DNA of 64,000 nt from Antitrichia curtipendula (GCA_951230915.1 OX579636.1:32919567-32983566), one strand, 5' to 3'; counted from the first letter of the stretch, positions 48,739-60,633 are shown. The notes: a model not told the origin generated them from the sequence alone. Numbers and translations are program-made.

Positions 48739-49252
48739 ACATCCTTAATGGGACCGGTATATATCGACTTGCCAAATATAATTATGTCTTTTCACTGCTT
48801 TATACAATTAAAACTTGAAATTCCTATCACTGAAACAATATTCAAAATTTCTTTGGATAGGTTTGAGAAAATTCAAATTTAGACATTGAACAATGAAAAT
48901 AAATCGCTTCAAAAACACACTAAAAGACAAAAATTATAGAAGTATTGACAAATTATGCTTACCAATGTAAAATTTGGCTAATACCACGACATTTTTAGAG
49001 CGCAATTGACCAAGTTTTGCAATGGTAAGTGTAATTTGCCAACACCTCTATAATTTTTGTCTTTTAGTGTGTTTTTGAAGCGATTTATTTTCACTATTCA
49101 ATGTCTAAATTTGAATTTTTTTTTAACCTATTCAAAGAAATTTTGAATGTGCTTCTAATGATAAAAATTTCAAGTTTTGAAGTATAAGGTAATGAAAAGT
49201 TAGAGTTATGTTTGGCAAGCTTATATACTGGTTCTATTGAGGACACCCTTAC
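48739..49252. repeat. Long fold-back element, two arms of about 250 bp
   Basis: The left arm starts near CATCCTTAATGGGACCGGTA; the complement of the right arm reads GTGTCCTCAATAGAACCAGT. Inside, AATTATAGAAGTATTGACAA and its near complement flank a short central segment, and TTTTAGTGTGTTTTTGAAGC mirrors GCTTCAAAAACACACTAAAA. Unrelated by eye to the 46165 fold-back. Confidence 0.75.
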
Positions 49253-49650
49253 TTCATTATACTAGGAGGCATGTTTCATATGCTTTTGGTCTAGCAAGAT
49301 GTAGAGAATGTAATTGGCTTAAAATTGAGAAGAGTGGATAAGGTAGAAGAGCCCCTTTTGAGTTGAAAGGTTGCCTTGCCTATGTGAGATGTACAAAAAA
49401 ATTTAATATTTTTTCTTGCAATTTTTGGTCAAACCTATAGAGGATGATAGCAATTGAAATTATATATTTTCCTTCAAAATATGAATTCGTTATAAATGGT
49501 AAAATGTGCTATCCAAATAGCCCAAAAGAGTCACTTTACTTCCCACTAAAATAAATTGCATCCATAAAGAATCACTAGTGGAAACAATGTCTTTAGTAAT
49601 CACCATTTTTTTAAAATGGCACCACATTAATGACAAGCCTCCAACATTAC
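49253..49650. other. Spacer, nothing recognised
   Basis: No feature seen. Confidence 0.4.
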
Positions 49651-50690
49651 TTAACCCCTAAAGGACCATTGTCCCTTTCAAGGACAAATGGGATTTTGGA
49701 TAGGTATCTATGGGCTAAATTTTTGTCATGATTTTTTAAACTTGTTTTGAAGATAGAAAAATTGATTAGCTTCATGGGAATTATTATTTTTTTCAATCGG
49801 TGCTCGGGATCAAAAGTTATGCTCAAATAAGCTTAAAATAGGAGAAAGAGGGCAGGAAAAAAAATTCAAAATTTGAATTTTGAACTTTGTAAATGTTGTT
49901 TGTTATAGATTATATTTTTGTTTATACAAAAAAACTTGATTCATTTCATTTGAATTTGTTATGAAAAAATTATGAACAATCTTGTTTTTTAGGCAATTAG
50001 AGCATCTTCTTGAAAAAATAACTTGTAGGATTTAATTTTGAATGCAATTTTTACAAATTTTCAAAAAACAATGTTTCTTATGGTTTATTTTGCTTCCTAA
50101 AACAATCTCACCACTGGAATTAGAGCATTCTAATTCCATTTTAGAGATATTAACAATTTTGATTTTTTTTCTATTTCATACCTACTTCTATTTAATAAAT
50201 TTTTAAGGAATAAAAATTAAATCTTTTTGAATCTTTTTTTTCCCCTTATGCTCTCAACTCAATTATCCACAATAAAGGTTTCAAGCTCAAAACTCTATAG
50301 TGCAAAAAATGTAATTTAAGAAGGTTCAAAGTCAAATAATCTAGTCCCGCAATGTTCTAAAAAACTTATTTTTTTCACTAGTTAAACACAGATCAATATC
50401 TTGATGGGGAATTTTGTTAAAATGGCGGTATTCCATGTGCCATTTTCAAACCGCCTAGTTTCAACCATAAAAGAGTCATCTAGGACAAGTGTAGATTTCA
50501 AAAATCTAAGACTATTATAGATTTCAGACCATGCAATCTAAATTATAAAAGTGACATTTAGAAAGGGTATAGATTTCAAAAATCTAGGACCATTGTACAT
50601 TTGAGACTGCGCAACTTGAACTATAGAAACTGCCAAAGTAGTGGAATACCGCCATTTTAACGAAATTCACCATCTTGCAATTTGAGCTTT
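49651..50690 (-). mobile_element. TTAA element, group B (B5), interrupted by a MITE and truncated
   Basis: The left end TTAACCCCTAAAGGACCATT is followed by a weakened palindrome TTGTCCCTTTCAAGGACAA at 49669-49687 and the group B interior. A MITE occupies 50403-50674. After it only a short TTGCAAT segment of element sequence resumes, and the other terminus is not found. Confidence 0.65.
50403..50674. mobile_element. MITE with GGGGAATTTTGTTAAAATGG termini, nested in a group B element
   Basis: The left arm GATGGGGAATTTTGTTAAAA and the complement of the right arm GATGGTGAATTTCGTTAAAA pair over about 33 bp, extending through TGGCGGTATTCCA. The flanks repeat ATCTTG, compatible with a partly decayed duplication of 6-8 bp. 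A second copy is at 54588-54893. Confidence 0.7.
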
Positions 50691-52110
50691 GCTTTGAAAA
50701 AGGTAATCATCGTGTGGCTGCATCAAATGGACTGTGAACTCATAAACCCCTTCAGGGATGTGGACGGTGGACGGTGTTTAGGGTCTTTCCATACATTTTG
50801 GGACACCCTACGCCTTGAGATTACAGGTGATTCCCTCTCTACCTCTCCATATGCTCTTGGCATTCTCAATCACTATTCTAAAGCGATTTGCATCGTAGTG
50901 GCAATTAATAAACAGTTGTCCCTGTCCCTATCCTTGTAGCTTGTTGGGGACATCATGCATTTTGATGTCTCGATCAACTATGTGCATACCCACAGTGACT
51001 TCCAAGACAGATGCACACACACATGTAATTCCAATGGCCATTAAAAAACAAACAGGAAATCGCTATCTTGCTACTACAGTCATACCACAATCAATTTCCT
51101 CAATCTCATGTTACTCTGGAATCACAAATTGGTGGTGAACCGCCACCAATGCTAGCTGTAGAACTAAGAGAATCGCTACTAGCTTCATGCTCATCTGATG
51201 ACGTCCACTGAATCACCGTCGTAATCCTACCTACCTATGCCAATTGATACCAGCAGTTTGGACCACCACCGACCACCAAAACGACGACATCAATTGACAA
51301 GAACAGAGTATTTGAAGTCTTCCAAAACGAGTCCACCTCCTCCTGCTATGTTGTAGAGATACAACAGAACCCACTCCGATCCTGTTCCTTGAAAGCATCC
51401 GCTGCAAGCACCGTCATCGAACTGATCGAAGGACTGATTGACTTTGCGATGTAGTTTAATTTGCTGCCAGATCCTTCACATTATTCTGCCAAACTCCACT
51501 ATTAAACTCCACTATTACCGTAAACGTTGCAGTATACTCCAAGTCCTTTCAATTGACATGCACCCGGTCCAACGCATGCGTGCATACTTGTCAAGCTAGT
51601 TAAGCTAGTTAATCTAGTTCTTGAAAGGATCCTTCAAAGCACCGTCATCGAAGCACCAGGTTTACGATGTAATTTAATTTGCTGCCAGATCCTTCACATT
51701 CTGCCAAGCTCCACTACCGTCAACGTTTGCAGTATATTCCAAGGCAGGATTTCAATTGACACCCGGTCCAACGCATGCATGCGTGCATGCATACTTGTCA
51801 AGCTAGTTCACTTGTTGCTTGTCCTCATCGTCGACATACTAACGTAGAGGTCACTCAAGTGGGGGTTGTCTTCCGCATCCACTGCACATACACTCAAGTG
51901 GGGGTTGTCAATGTCCTCGCCATTGCTTGCGTTGTTTGTTGGTACAAGCAAGGGTGCAGCTAAGTTCTCTAACTTTGACTACAGCTGCGACTACAGCTCC
52001 GCCAACATCCAAAACAATGTACTGGTTTTCGTCTACCTTTTGGTAACTATGGAATTCATATCAGCTTACGACTTTCTAATCCATGTATGTAGTGTTGGAA
52101 GTTCTAGGTA
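50691..52110. other. Less A+T-rich island; no gene recognised; contains a tandem duplication
   Basis: Several short plus-strand frames lie here but I recognise none. Most of the island downstream of 51400 is the duplicated segment listed separately, and GGTCACTCAAGTGGGGGTTG-like text is repeated near 51850-51910. Confidence 0.35.
51406..51808 (+). repeat. Two direct copies of a roughly 190-bp segment
   Basis: Copy 1 (51406-51600) and copy 2 (51640-51808) both run from AGCACCGTCATCGAA through TTTAATTTGCTGCCAGATCC, CCCGGTCCAACGCATGC and CTTGTCAAGCTAGTT in the same order. The offset is about 217 bp in the first block. Copy 2 has a small deletion after CACATT and extra GCATGC units. Confidence 0.8.
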
Positions 52111-53537
52111 GTTGTTCTTGTTAGTTGTTGGTTAATAATCGATTTGTTTGTACTTAATGTTAGGGCTACTTATTGGAGTTAGGATTAGCTGATGGCTAAC
52201 TATTTAGAATTGTGATTGGCTATTTAGAGGCAAGGGATGATTCCTTGTCTCTCTTTTGGTTCTTGATGGGGTTTGAGGTGTGGGATGTACTTGGGTATTA
52301 AGTTGTATGTTTGTTGGTGACTAATTATGGAAGGAAACAAATGATGTGAGAAGTTTTAACTTGTGTTTTGACAAAGTGTTAGATTAAGGCAAAATTTGGA
52401 ATCTAAATTCTTGAATAGGTGATCTATTATAATATCAATTTTTAAATTTAAATCTATTATGGAGAAAGAGATATGAGGCTTCAAAGTGGAGGTGTTTTAA
52501 ATCTAAGGCAATCAAAAAGGGTGTTTTGGGAAGCTTCAATCTTATTGAATTTTTGTTATATGGCTATGAAATTTAGAGGATATTTTTCTTGACTTATCTA
52601 CTATTTTATATGAAAATTTTGGTTACAATAGATATAATACCTACTAGTTATGCACAAAATACAATTGGGGTGTGGAAGCCATGACTTGGCAAAAAGCTAG
52701 TAGTGAAAAATTGTCTACCAAGGTTGGACAATATTTTAGATTTAGGCAAAAATTAATATTTTAATAGTTGATATACATTGTGACTAGGTATCAAGACATT
52801 TGAATTGTTTACCATATATGCTAGATTGTTGGATTGAAGTTAGATATAGCAGTTTCTAAGTTATCTAAAAAAGAGTTCAAAAATCAATAGCAGAAAAATG
52901 TTGACCAAAGTTGAAAATATCTTAGATGTGGGTGAAAATTGATATGTGAGTGTTTGATAAGTTGATCTTTATTGTGGCAAGGTTTCAAAATATTTGAAGT
53001 GATTGTTCATCATTTATGCTAGGTCAGAATTAGCTATGACAATTTCTAGGTTATTATAGGAATTATAGGATAGAAATTTGTGGGAAGGATTTGTTAATAA
53101 GTTTAAGATTATTTAGGGCAACTTAAGGTATTACAAAATTATATGTAAAGCATTTCCAAAGCAAAGGCCTCGTACAATTCTAAACCTATTTGTACAACTT
53201 TATGACACCACCCCATACTATATTGATATAATAAACTTTAGCATACTAACACCCACAACTAGATTCATTCCATAAATTGAAATATAGACAATTCTTTAAT
53301 TGAAAGTCAAGTGTTGAACCTTGGCTAAATCACTAGTATTATTATGAAATGAAACCTATGGACTCTTGCTAGTAACACTACTCATTATTTGTTACCCTCT
53401 ACCCACTATTTCTTTGCTCCTTTGAAGCACCATACACAAGTGATAGGTCACTGGAGACATACATTAATAAAACAACCTTGTCAGTGTAGACACAATACAA
53501 GTATACAACCAACTTCTACAAAAGATGATCTTTTCCA
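52111..53537. other. A+T-rich spacer, nothing recognised
   Basis: No gene or bounded repeat seen. Confidence 0.45.
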
Positions 53538-54183
53538 TTATTCTCTAAATGCCCGAGGCAACAAATTTTGGTGTTGACAATACTTTGAAGTTAAATAAAA
53601 TCCAACTAAGTTGCTATTTTTAGTAGTTTGTATTTTTGACAAATTCTTTTAGAAGTCTAGTTTTAGCATCAAAAATTTGATTTTGAGAATAAATGATTAT
53701 GATTTTTTTATTCAAGACTTTGTGCAAGGGTGTCCATTGCAATTTTGACTTTCCGTAGTGTTGAGAGCTCTTGGAAACGAGCCTCAAATACAATAGATCT
53801 TGGAGAAGAAATCACATTAAAAATTCATTTAAAAAAAATTGTAGAGTAGATTATGAGAAGACATAAATTGATTGGGATTATGCATGTTAGGCCCTTCAAC
53901 CTCATATGTTTTTGGTGACTAATTTTTTGGATTTGACATGTAAAAAGAGGACTGAAAGATTTTCATAGTTTTAACACCCTCATGATCAAACATTATGATC
54001 TTTCAATCCTTAAATGATATTGTTGTATTTTCTTTTCCAATGTGATCTCTAACATGTCTAGTTTGAATTTATATAGTTATAATTAAAAAGAAATTGATAG
54101 AACTTATCAAAATGTTGTCTTTTTGTTCAATTTAGAGCAAATTTCAAGAAGCTCAAAATAGGCCTTGGGCATTTAGGGATTAA
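53538..54183 (-). mobile_element. TTAA element, group C (C2), about 646 bp
   Basis: Left TTATTCTCTAAATGCCC, right TTGGGCATTTAGGGATTAA. The interior is the inverse of 16411-17061 and 56055-56706, including the complement of AGATCTATTGTATTTGAGGC. Confidence 0.7.
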
Positions 54184-54277
54184 TCTAGAATGTGACGGTG
54201 ATGGTACCTACTTTCTAAATAATAAAAATGGATATTAATAGCTCTATAAAACAATTAAAAAGACCTCTTTCTAATAG

Positions 54278-54518
54278 ATGCCATATTTAACTACTTTTGG
54301 ACTTTGCAAAGTCCAAAATTGATAAAGGGACATCTACGACAATTGTAGATTTTAACTTCTATAGATTTTATGAATCTAGAAATGATATAGATTTTGGACT
54401 AGGTGGTTTGAAAAATGTACAACAGGTTTAGATTTTAGATATCTATGACATCGGGGGATCTCACGATCGACAAAGTCCAAAATTCCCTTAAGAGTCCAAA
54501 AGTAGTTAAATATGGCAT
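54278..54518. mobile_element. MITE with 4-bp TSD (ATAG), second copy of the 11776 family
   Basis: Termini ATGCCATATTTAACTACTTT and, inverted from the right, ATGCCATATTTAACTACTTT pair over about 26 bp. ATAG flanks both sides (54274-54277, 54519-54522). A perfect 24-bp palindrome centred on GGACTTTGCAAAGTCC spans 54295-54318. Confidence 0.8.
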
Positions 54519-54587
54519 ATAGGTTTGGCCTACAAATTTTTGATTCCATATACAATGAAATTGGAAGTCCATGAAAGAGTTCTCCAA

Positions 54588-54893
54588 ATGGGGAATTTCG
54601 TTAAAATGGCAATATTCCATGTGCCATTTTCAAACCGCCCAGTCTAAACTGTGAGTGCCATCTAGGATGGGTATAGATTATTTTTAAATAGATTTTTAGG
54701 GATTTCAAAAATCTAGGACTAATATAGATTTCAAATCGTGTGGTTTGACTTGTAAAAGTGACATCTAAGATCAATGTAAATTTTAGACATCTAGGAATGG
54801 TATAGATTTCAGACATTTTAGACTGCCTGGTCTGGTCTGAATTGTAAAAACTGCCAAAGTAGCGGAATAGCATCATTTTATCAGAATTGTGCA
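54588..54893. mobile_element. MITE, second copy of the GGGGAATTTCGTTAAAATGG family
   Basis: The left GGGGAATTTCGTTAAAATGG is well conserved and is followed by CATGTGCCATTTTCAAACCG, as in the 50403 copy. The right end GCATCATTTTATCAGAATTG is diverged. The internal blocks ATTTCAAAAATCTAGGAC and AACTGCCAAAGTAG are shared. No clear target duplication. Confidence 0.65.
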
Positions 54894-55019
54894 TAAAATC
54901 TCCGAAGAAATTGAAAACAAGTGTGACAAATGATAGAATAGGCCATTTGTACATGTACAATTCAGCTATTATTACAGAGTGAGTAACTAAACATTCATGA
55001 ATCTGATCCACTTCATCGT

Positions 55020-55430
55020 CGGTTGAGCAAACCATCGTTTCCTTACCAATCGCCACCTCCCCTAGCCTCGTCCCACACCCTTCTCCGTGTATGCGGATAC
55101 AAGACAAAATCTCAGAGACTCGTCGACACTGTACCCCGATGCCATACCGACCTCAATCTGCAACATATCCTTGACATACTTTGTGATCACCCGTACGTAA
55201 TTAACGCTCCACGGCATAGCAACAATGGGCTTGCACAGGGCCACATATTTCCAACTCTTCGATCAACAAGATCGATATACAGTAAATGAGTCATGGTGTC
55301 GAAGAACCCTAGTAGAGAAAACCAGAGTTCCGTCGAGCACAATGTCTCTGCAACACATACTTACTTTCAACTCCGGAATCTCTATTCGGTCGATCGATCA
55401 CTTGCACGCATAAACATCTCTCCAATTTGG
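55020..55430 (-). pseudogene. Possible family-1 UDP-glycosyltransferase fragment (PSPG-downstream region)
   Basis: The minus strand from 55244 reads CKPIVAMPWSVNYVRVITKY, then VKDMLQIEVGMA and YSVDESLRFCLVSA. In plant UGTs the stretch after the HCGWNS core has the form GVPMVAMPxWxDQxxNAKYVEDVWxVGV, then a V-x-E-E-[IV]-x-x-C-[VI] helix. The spacing fits. However, the DQ pair is replaced (Asn-Tyr), the GV before Pro is Cys-Lys, and the expected HCGWNS upstream is not readable. If the assignment is right this is a decayed fragment; it may be a chance likeness. Confidence 0.3.
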
Positions 55431-56054
55431 TCACCGTCTCGATCCCTGGGGCCAGGCGCGTAGCAAGCTGTGTCACTTAATTAATTAGCGGACGGAAGAA
55501 TGTGCTGGATTAATTAGTACGTGGTGGTCATGCGATTTAAGTCTGAATTCACAGACGTTTGCAATTGTCTCCAACACGTTTTGTTAACGTGAAATTGAAA
55601 CCGGTCGGTGTGCAAGTTGTCGACACTCTGCATGCAGTGCATGAAATCGACATTCGATCTCTGCTGCCGTGGGGTGATCGAATACATATATAGGCCTACG
55701 GTGCAACTGCAGGTGAGGAGTGAAACCCGTCTAACAGCCAGACACCGTGTCGATCTCTCTCACCACACATGTATTTCTATAAGTGACTTTGCAGATCGAT
55801 ACGTTTTTCAATGTGCAGTACACTGCGTGAAGAGTGTTACGTACTAACAATTTAATATTTCTGCAATGAGAAAACTACAATTCGGGACACCTGTAGCAGC
55901 GGCAACCTCATCCGCCATCGCCGGACATTCTCCCGGGGATGGCGTTGAGGTCGCCGTTGCTACAAACTACCCCTATAATTCTTTAGAATTAACTTTGTAA
56001 CGTATCCTTTTGTAACTTTCCCAGTCACGATTCCGACTGCAGGGAAATCGTGGA
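55431..56054. other. Less A+T-rich segment, no recognised gene
   Basis: The plus-strand frame 55608-55847 is not recognisable. A CCGCCATCGCCGG segment lies near 55911. Confidence 0.35.
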
Positions 56055-56706
56055 TTAACCCCTAAGTGCCTAAGGCTTTTTGCGGCTTCTAGGAATTTGC
56101 TCTAAATTAAACAAAAAATCAACATTTTGATAAGTTGTATCAATTTTTTTGAATTGTGACAATACAAATTCAAACTAAACATGTCAAAGATCATATGGGA
56201 AAAAGAAACACAATAATATCACTTACGGATTGAAAGATTATAATATTTGATTATATAGATGTCAAAATTGCGAAAGTGATTTGAAATCTTTCAATTGTTT
56301 TTTCACATGTCAAATCTAAAAAGTTGGTCACCAAAAAATTATGAAGATAAATGGCTTAACATGCATAACCCCAATCAATTTATAGCTTTTCAAAATCTAC
56401 TCTACAATTTTTTAAATGAATTTCTAATGTGTTTTTCTCTCCAAGATCTAGTGTATTTGAGGCTCATTTCCAAGAGCCCTCAACACTACAAAAAGTCAAG
56501 ATTGCAATGAACACCTTTGCACAAAATCTTAAATAGAAAAATCATAATAAATCATTTTCAAAATCAGATTTTTCATGCTCAAACTAGACTTAAAAAATAA
56601 TTTTTCAAAAATATAAACTACTATAAATAGCAATTTGGTTAGGTTTTATTTAACTTCAAATTATTGTCAACACCAAAATTGGGTGCCTTGGACATTTAGG
56701 GGTTAA
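56055..56706 (+). mobile_element. TTAA element, group C (C3), 652 bp
   Basis: Left TTAACCCCTAAGTGCCTAAG, right GGACATTTAGGGGTTAA, with intact TTAA at both ends. The interior shares AAATCAACATTTTGAT, CAAGATCTAGTGTATTTGAG and AGAGCCCTCAACAC with C1 in the same orientation. Confidence 0.8.
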
Positions 56707-58211
56707 ATAGTGGTTTCACAAACATGTCAAAATGCTTGCTAGTGATTGGAAATTATTAGCGCTCGAAAAAGTAATAAAATGATGTGTTAGTTTATCATTT
56801 ATTGCATTGCTAATCTTTTTTTTGCAAGGTGTACAACCTCTCTAGTATTTTTCAATAAAGTTTCTTTGAAAGGCAAGAGCAAGTCAAATCAAATCCAAGT
56901 TGTTTTGTATTTTTTGGACCTTTGTGGAATTAATTTTGTAGTTTCAAAGTGAATCACAAATTTTTTGACATTTTTTTCTATATCCTTTTAGACACTCTTT
57001 CTAACACTCTTTTTGAGATAAATTTTTTTTACTTTAAAATGTTGGAAAAAAATTCAACATTGTTGTTGACACTCATGCACCAAAAAAAGTGTCAAAATGT
57101 TTTGAATTTTATGACATCTTGTTTTTCAACACTTTAGTGTCGGATATGGTGTTGGAAATAATGATGTCAAAAAAATTGTCAAAAACAACACCCTTTTTTG
57201 GTAGCATTCTAACACAATTCTCATTTCACCATCTATGCACAACGGACTTTCTTGGAATTCCCTCCGACTAATTTGGAGATTCTGCAGTTTTTTCCTGCAA
57301 GTTTCTCCTAGTTTTCATGTTTCCCTGTGTTCTAATGTCACCATGGAGGGATCTTCAAAGAATTCCTATACAAGGAAAAACCATGGATTTTCTTTGCAAG
57401 TATTTCATAAATTCTCTCCAAATTCCCTGTGTAAAATTCAAATTGGTAGACTTTGTATACATTTTACATTCCAATGTTTTTTCCACCTAATATTGGGTGG
57501 ATTTTAGAAGATGCAATTGTCCCATATCAATTGTCAAGGATACGGTGAGGTTGGACATATAAGACTTGTAAATTGTCATGTAATCTCCAAAGAAATGAAT
57601 TCCATTGATTTCTCAATAATCTAACTTTTCTCTAGAGTTTGTATAATCTAAGAAATTTTGAAATGTGCAAATCTGAAATGTACAAATCAATAAGATTGGA
57701 AATTCAATATCTACATTTCCGCCAGACTTCAGCTTTCAAAATCTATAAATTGTACTGACTATGCAAGCTAAAATCTACATTAAGCTTAGATTTTGGAGGC
57801 ATAAATCTACATTCTGAAATATTAAATTTCACAAATTCAATAGATTTGGAGGTGGGGACATCACTGAAAAATGCACAAATTCCCCCTGAAAAATGCACAA
57901 AATTCCCTGACTCACATTTCCCTGTGAGAGCTACATTCCCTGTGTACTGTGTACTTGAAAAAAGGCCAAAAAACTAAATTCTCGGAGGGGATTTTTGTTA
58001 TAGTGCCTACAGGGAACATTGAAAATGTTTCTTGTGATGCACTATTCTTGAATCAATATGCAAAGGCATTCAACACATATGGAATTGCACAATGAGTATA
58101 TGGATTTCAATTGCATGCGCACATGGAGATATGCAAAACACATAATTATATCCAAATCAAGCTTTGAAATGCACACTCAATTTAAGCAGTAGGATATAAG
58201 GAGTGAAACAC
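56707..58211. other. A+T-rich spacer, nothing firmly recognised
   Basis: Short frames at 56949-57271 and 57235-57507 have no identifiable product. No bounded repeat seen. Confidence 0.4.
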
Positions 58212-58226
58212 AAATCAACACTTTTT

Positions 58227-58671
58227 CCTTGTGGGAGGCCCTTCTCGACCATGCCAGATCTGCCTGGCTTAAGGTTACGAACCTCTGCAAACTCTATCCG
58301 GACAAGGTCGATACTTTCCTCCGAAGGTTCGACAATGTGTGGCTACAAACTAGCTTCTTCGGGATCAGACGGCAGCAAGTCATCACCTGGAAATTCGATC
58401 GGCCAAAGCTTGGATCCTTTGACTGAGAGGCGTACTGTCTCCCTTTCTGCTCGGGCTCTGGCTTTGAGTTTCTGTTTGGTGGTTGCTGCGCAATTTGGTT
58501 CTGATCGTTTTAAAAAGAAAAATATAGACACACACTCGAAAATAGTTATAGCGAAGGGCTCTTGTGTGTGAAAGTTGTAGAAAAGGAAAAAATTTCGCCG
58601 TGGGCTGTGCCTGCTGGTTCATTGTTCTGTTTCCGTGATTAATGAAAATTGTCCATGTTCAAAAAAAAAAA
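58227..58671 (+). mobile_element. Retroposed cDNA-like insert (processed sequence) with poly(A) and 15-bp TSD
   Basis: A compact G+C-rich block of about 445 bp in A+T-rich DNA ends in 14 A residues. It is flanked by the direct repeat AAATCAACACTTTTT (58212-58226 and 58672-58686). An AATGAAA hexamer-like signal lies about 20 bp before the poly(A), as in a plant mRNA 3' end. This is the structure left by LINE-mediated retroposition of an mRNA or a 5'-truncated element. The sense strand is open from 58232 (WEALLDHARSAWLKVTNL... to KLGSFD and a stop). The antisense strand also has a protein-like frame, so the source is not identified. Confidence 0.65.
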
Positions 58672-58686
58672 AAATCAACACTTTTT

Positions 58687-59325
58687 TTTTATGAAGCATG
58701 AGTCCCTTGCCATATCTGACCATATCTGACCAAAACATGAGCCTTGGGAGTAGAAACTAGAAACTGGCACATGGCCACACCTGCCACACAAAAACCTAAA
58801 GCTTCAGGCCGGGTAGTAAATTATTTTGTCCAAAACAAGCTGGACTGATGGGCAATTTGTTAGCCCTGGAAGGACGGGACCTATGACCATTTAATTCGTC
58901 TCAATTTTTTTGGGCTTCATTTCCTCTATTTTGCAACTAAGTTTGAGTGAAAAATTTTATATTTTATTTTTGAGAGATGAAATTGCGTGTCTTCTATATG
59001 TTGTAAAATTTTCAGATTTATTGGTGATGAAAATATGATGTAATATTTCAAATTACCATGTTTTTATGAAGAAAACGTGAAGAAAATTTGTATCTAATTC
59101 AAAATTAGCCTAAAGCACTATAAATTTTTACCCTAGGTGTATATTATAGTGATGAATATTGTCATGTAAGCAAAATTTACATGTAATATAATAAATAGAA
59201 AATCAATAGACCGTGGCAATAGGTCAAATGTTCAAATTGCAATAAAATGTTCAATTTCAAGAATTTTAGAAATTTCAAATTGGGGTAGAAATTGGACTCA
59301 ACAAGCTTTATTTCATTAGTTGGGA
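58687..59325. other. A+T-rich spacer, nothing recognised
   Basis: TTAGCCCTGGAAGGACGG near 58850 vaguely resembles a TTAA-element end, but no partner was found. Confidence 0.4.
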
Positions 59326-59860
59326 TCAAATTTCCAAAAGGTCATTTACATAACTCAAACTTGCATCAAGAGCAAGGAGGTAAGAGTTGCCAAAATATAC
59401 TAGGAAGACATCTTTTGTAAACCTAGCATACACTTCCTCTATCATTTTTAGCAAATTCTTGAACAACCCAATAAGGTCGTTCTTGTGCATGTTTTGACAA
59501 GGAAAATCTTCTCTACCAATTAAAAAATGAAACTCAATAAAAACCTTGTTCCAATGCATCCTCCAAGAAGCTTGTTTTGTAAACCCAAAGCCAAAGTCCT
59601 CATACTCCTCAAACATTCTAGGGTTCAACTTATACATCCCATATGTACTGTACATATTGTATACATCTACAACACCATCTTTTCTCAATTGAAGATGAGC
59701 AATCCAAAGCCATTTAGCCATTGAGGTAGAGGTATCCATTTTCAATCAGGTACCCAATCATGTGCAACTTGTAGGGTGTTTTATTTCCCACCAAGGTTGG
59801 GTTCAATTTCCAACCAAGCCTTTGGAATGCGTTCTTTTTTCCCTTTTCTAGGTTGAGACT
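59326..59860 (-). pseudogene. Decayed open frame of unknown origin, at least one frameshift
   Basis: The minus strand has a 139-residue frame (59326-59745), mixed in composition with aromatic-rich stretches (for example WIAHLQLRKDGVVDVYNMYS and FTKQASWRMHWNKVFIEFHF). Immediately upstream, in another frame, a similar-looking stretch continues (GWKLNPTLVGNKTPYKLHMI and YLIENGYLYLNG). The simplest reading is one longer protein interrupted by a frameshift. I do not recognise a family; a transposon-derived protein is possible. Confidence 0.35.
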
Positions 59861-59974
59861 AATAAGGTCATGAGACATGTCCCAAAGTGGTGAGCAAGAA
59901 AGCAGGAAGTAGCAAGCAAGATAGTAGTTTGGCTAAGGCTGAAATTATAAGCGTCTAGTGATTGTCAATAGGTC

Positions 59975-60160
59975 TAGAGCCCTTTTTGCCTCCCAAAATT
60001 CATAGTAACTTCAGTTCAAGCAATAAAATGACCAATTTTTTTTGCAATCCCCATCATTTCTATCAATGAATGCACCTCTGGAAATATTTGCTTTGCCTTG
60101 CACCACTCCAAACCATGTCCAGAATTGCTTATTTGATCAGTTATGGGTACCTCCACCTTT
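59975..60160 (+). repeat. Empty paralogous site for the group B insertion at 14613-15202
   Basis: Aligns by eye to 14570-14612 joined to 15203-15330. Matching blocks include CTTTTTGCCTYCCAAA, CATAGTAAYTTCA and GGAAATATT...TTGCTTATTTG. At the junction this copy reads TTCAGTTCAAGCAATAAAAT, with a single TCAA where the other locus has TTAA-element-TTAA. Confidence 0.75.
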
Positions 60161-60633
60161 AATTGTTGGGAAATTGAAGGTTTGCAGGCACACAGTCAGA
60201 GCCACGGAGGAGAGGGAGACTTGAATGGGTGAGCAGCATTTGTGCATTGGGACAAACCAACAAACATGAAGACGATATGGCTGTCATGCCCATCATGGAG
60301 GGACGGACTGCACCGAAGACAGTTTTTAGGGTTTGCTCTGGAAGGGACAAAAGCTTCCATGCGGGCTTAAAATCCGCTGCATGCTCTGTTAGGTGAATGA
60401 ATTAAGACAAAAAGAGAGCTGGTAGGTTACGTTTTAATTAGTCATTCAGAAGGTCCAGTAAGACAAAGAGAAGGTCATATAAGTTAAGACAAACAAAGGG
60501 TAAGACTTTCCTCACCCTGGCGTTGTCATAAATGACAAGGGCAGCTCCCTGCCATATAAAACAACTGATGGGTGGAAAAATGGGGAATCCAAGCAGTGAA
60601 GGGAGTTTTGAATTTCACTGGGAATTATTGTAA
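60161..60633. other. Moderately G+C-rich segment, no recognised gene
   Basis: A 63-residue minus-strand frame (60159-60350) is not recognisable. Confidence 0.35.
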
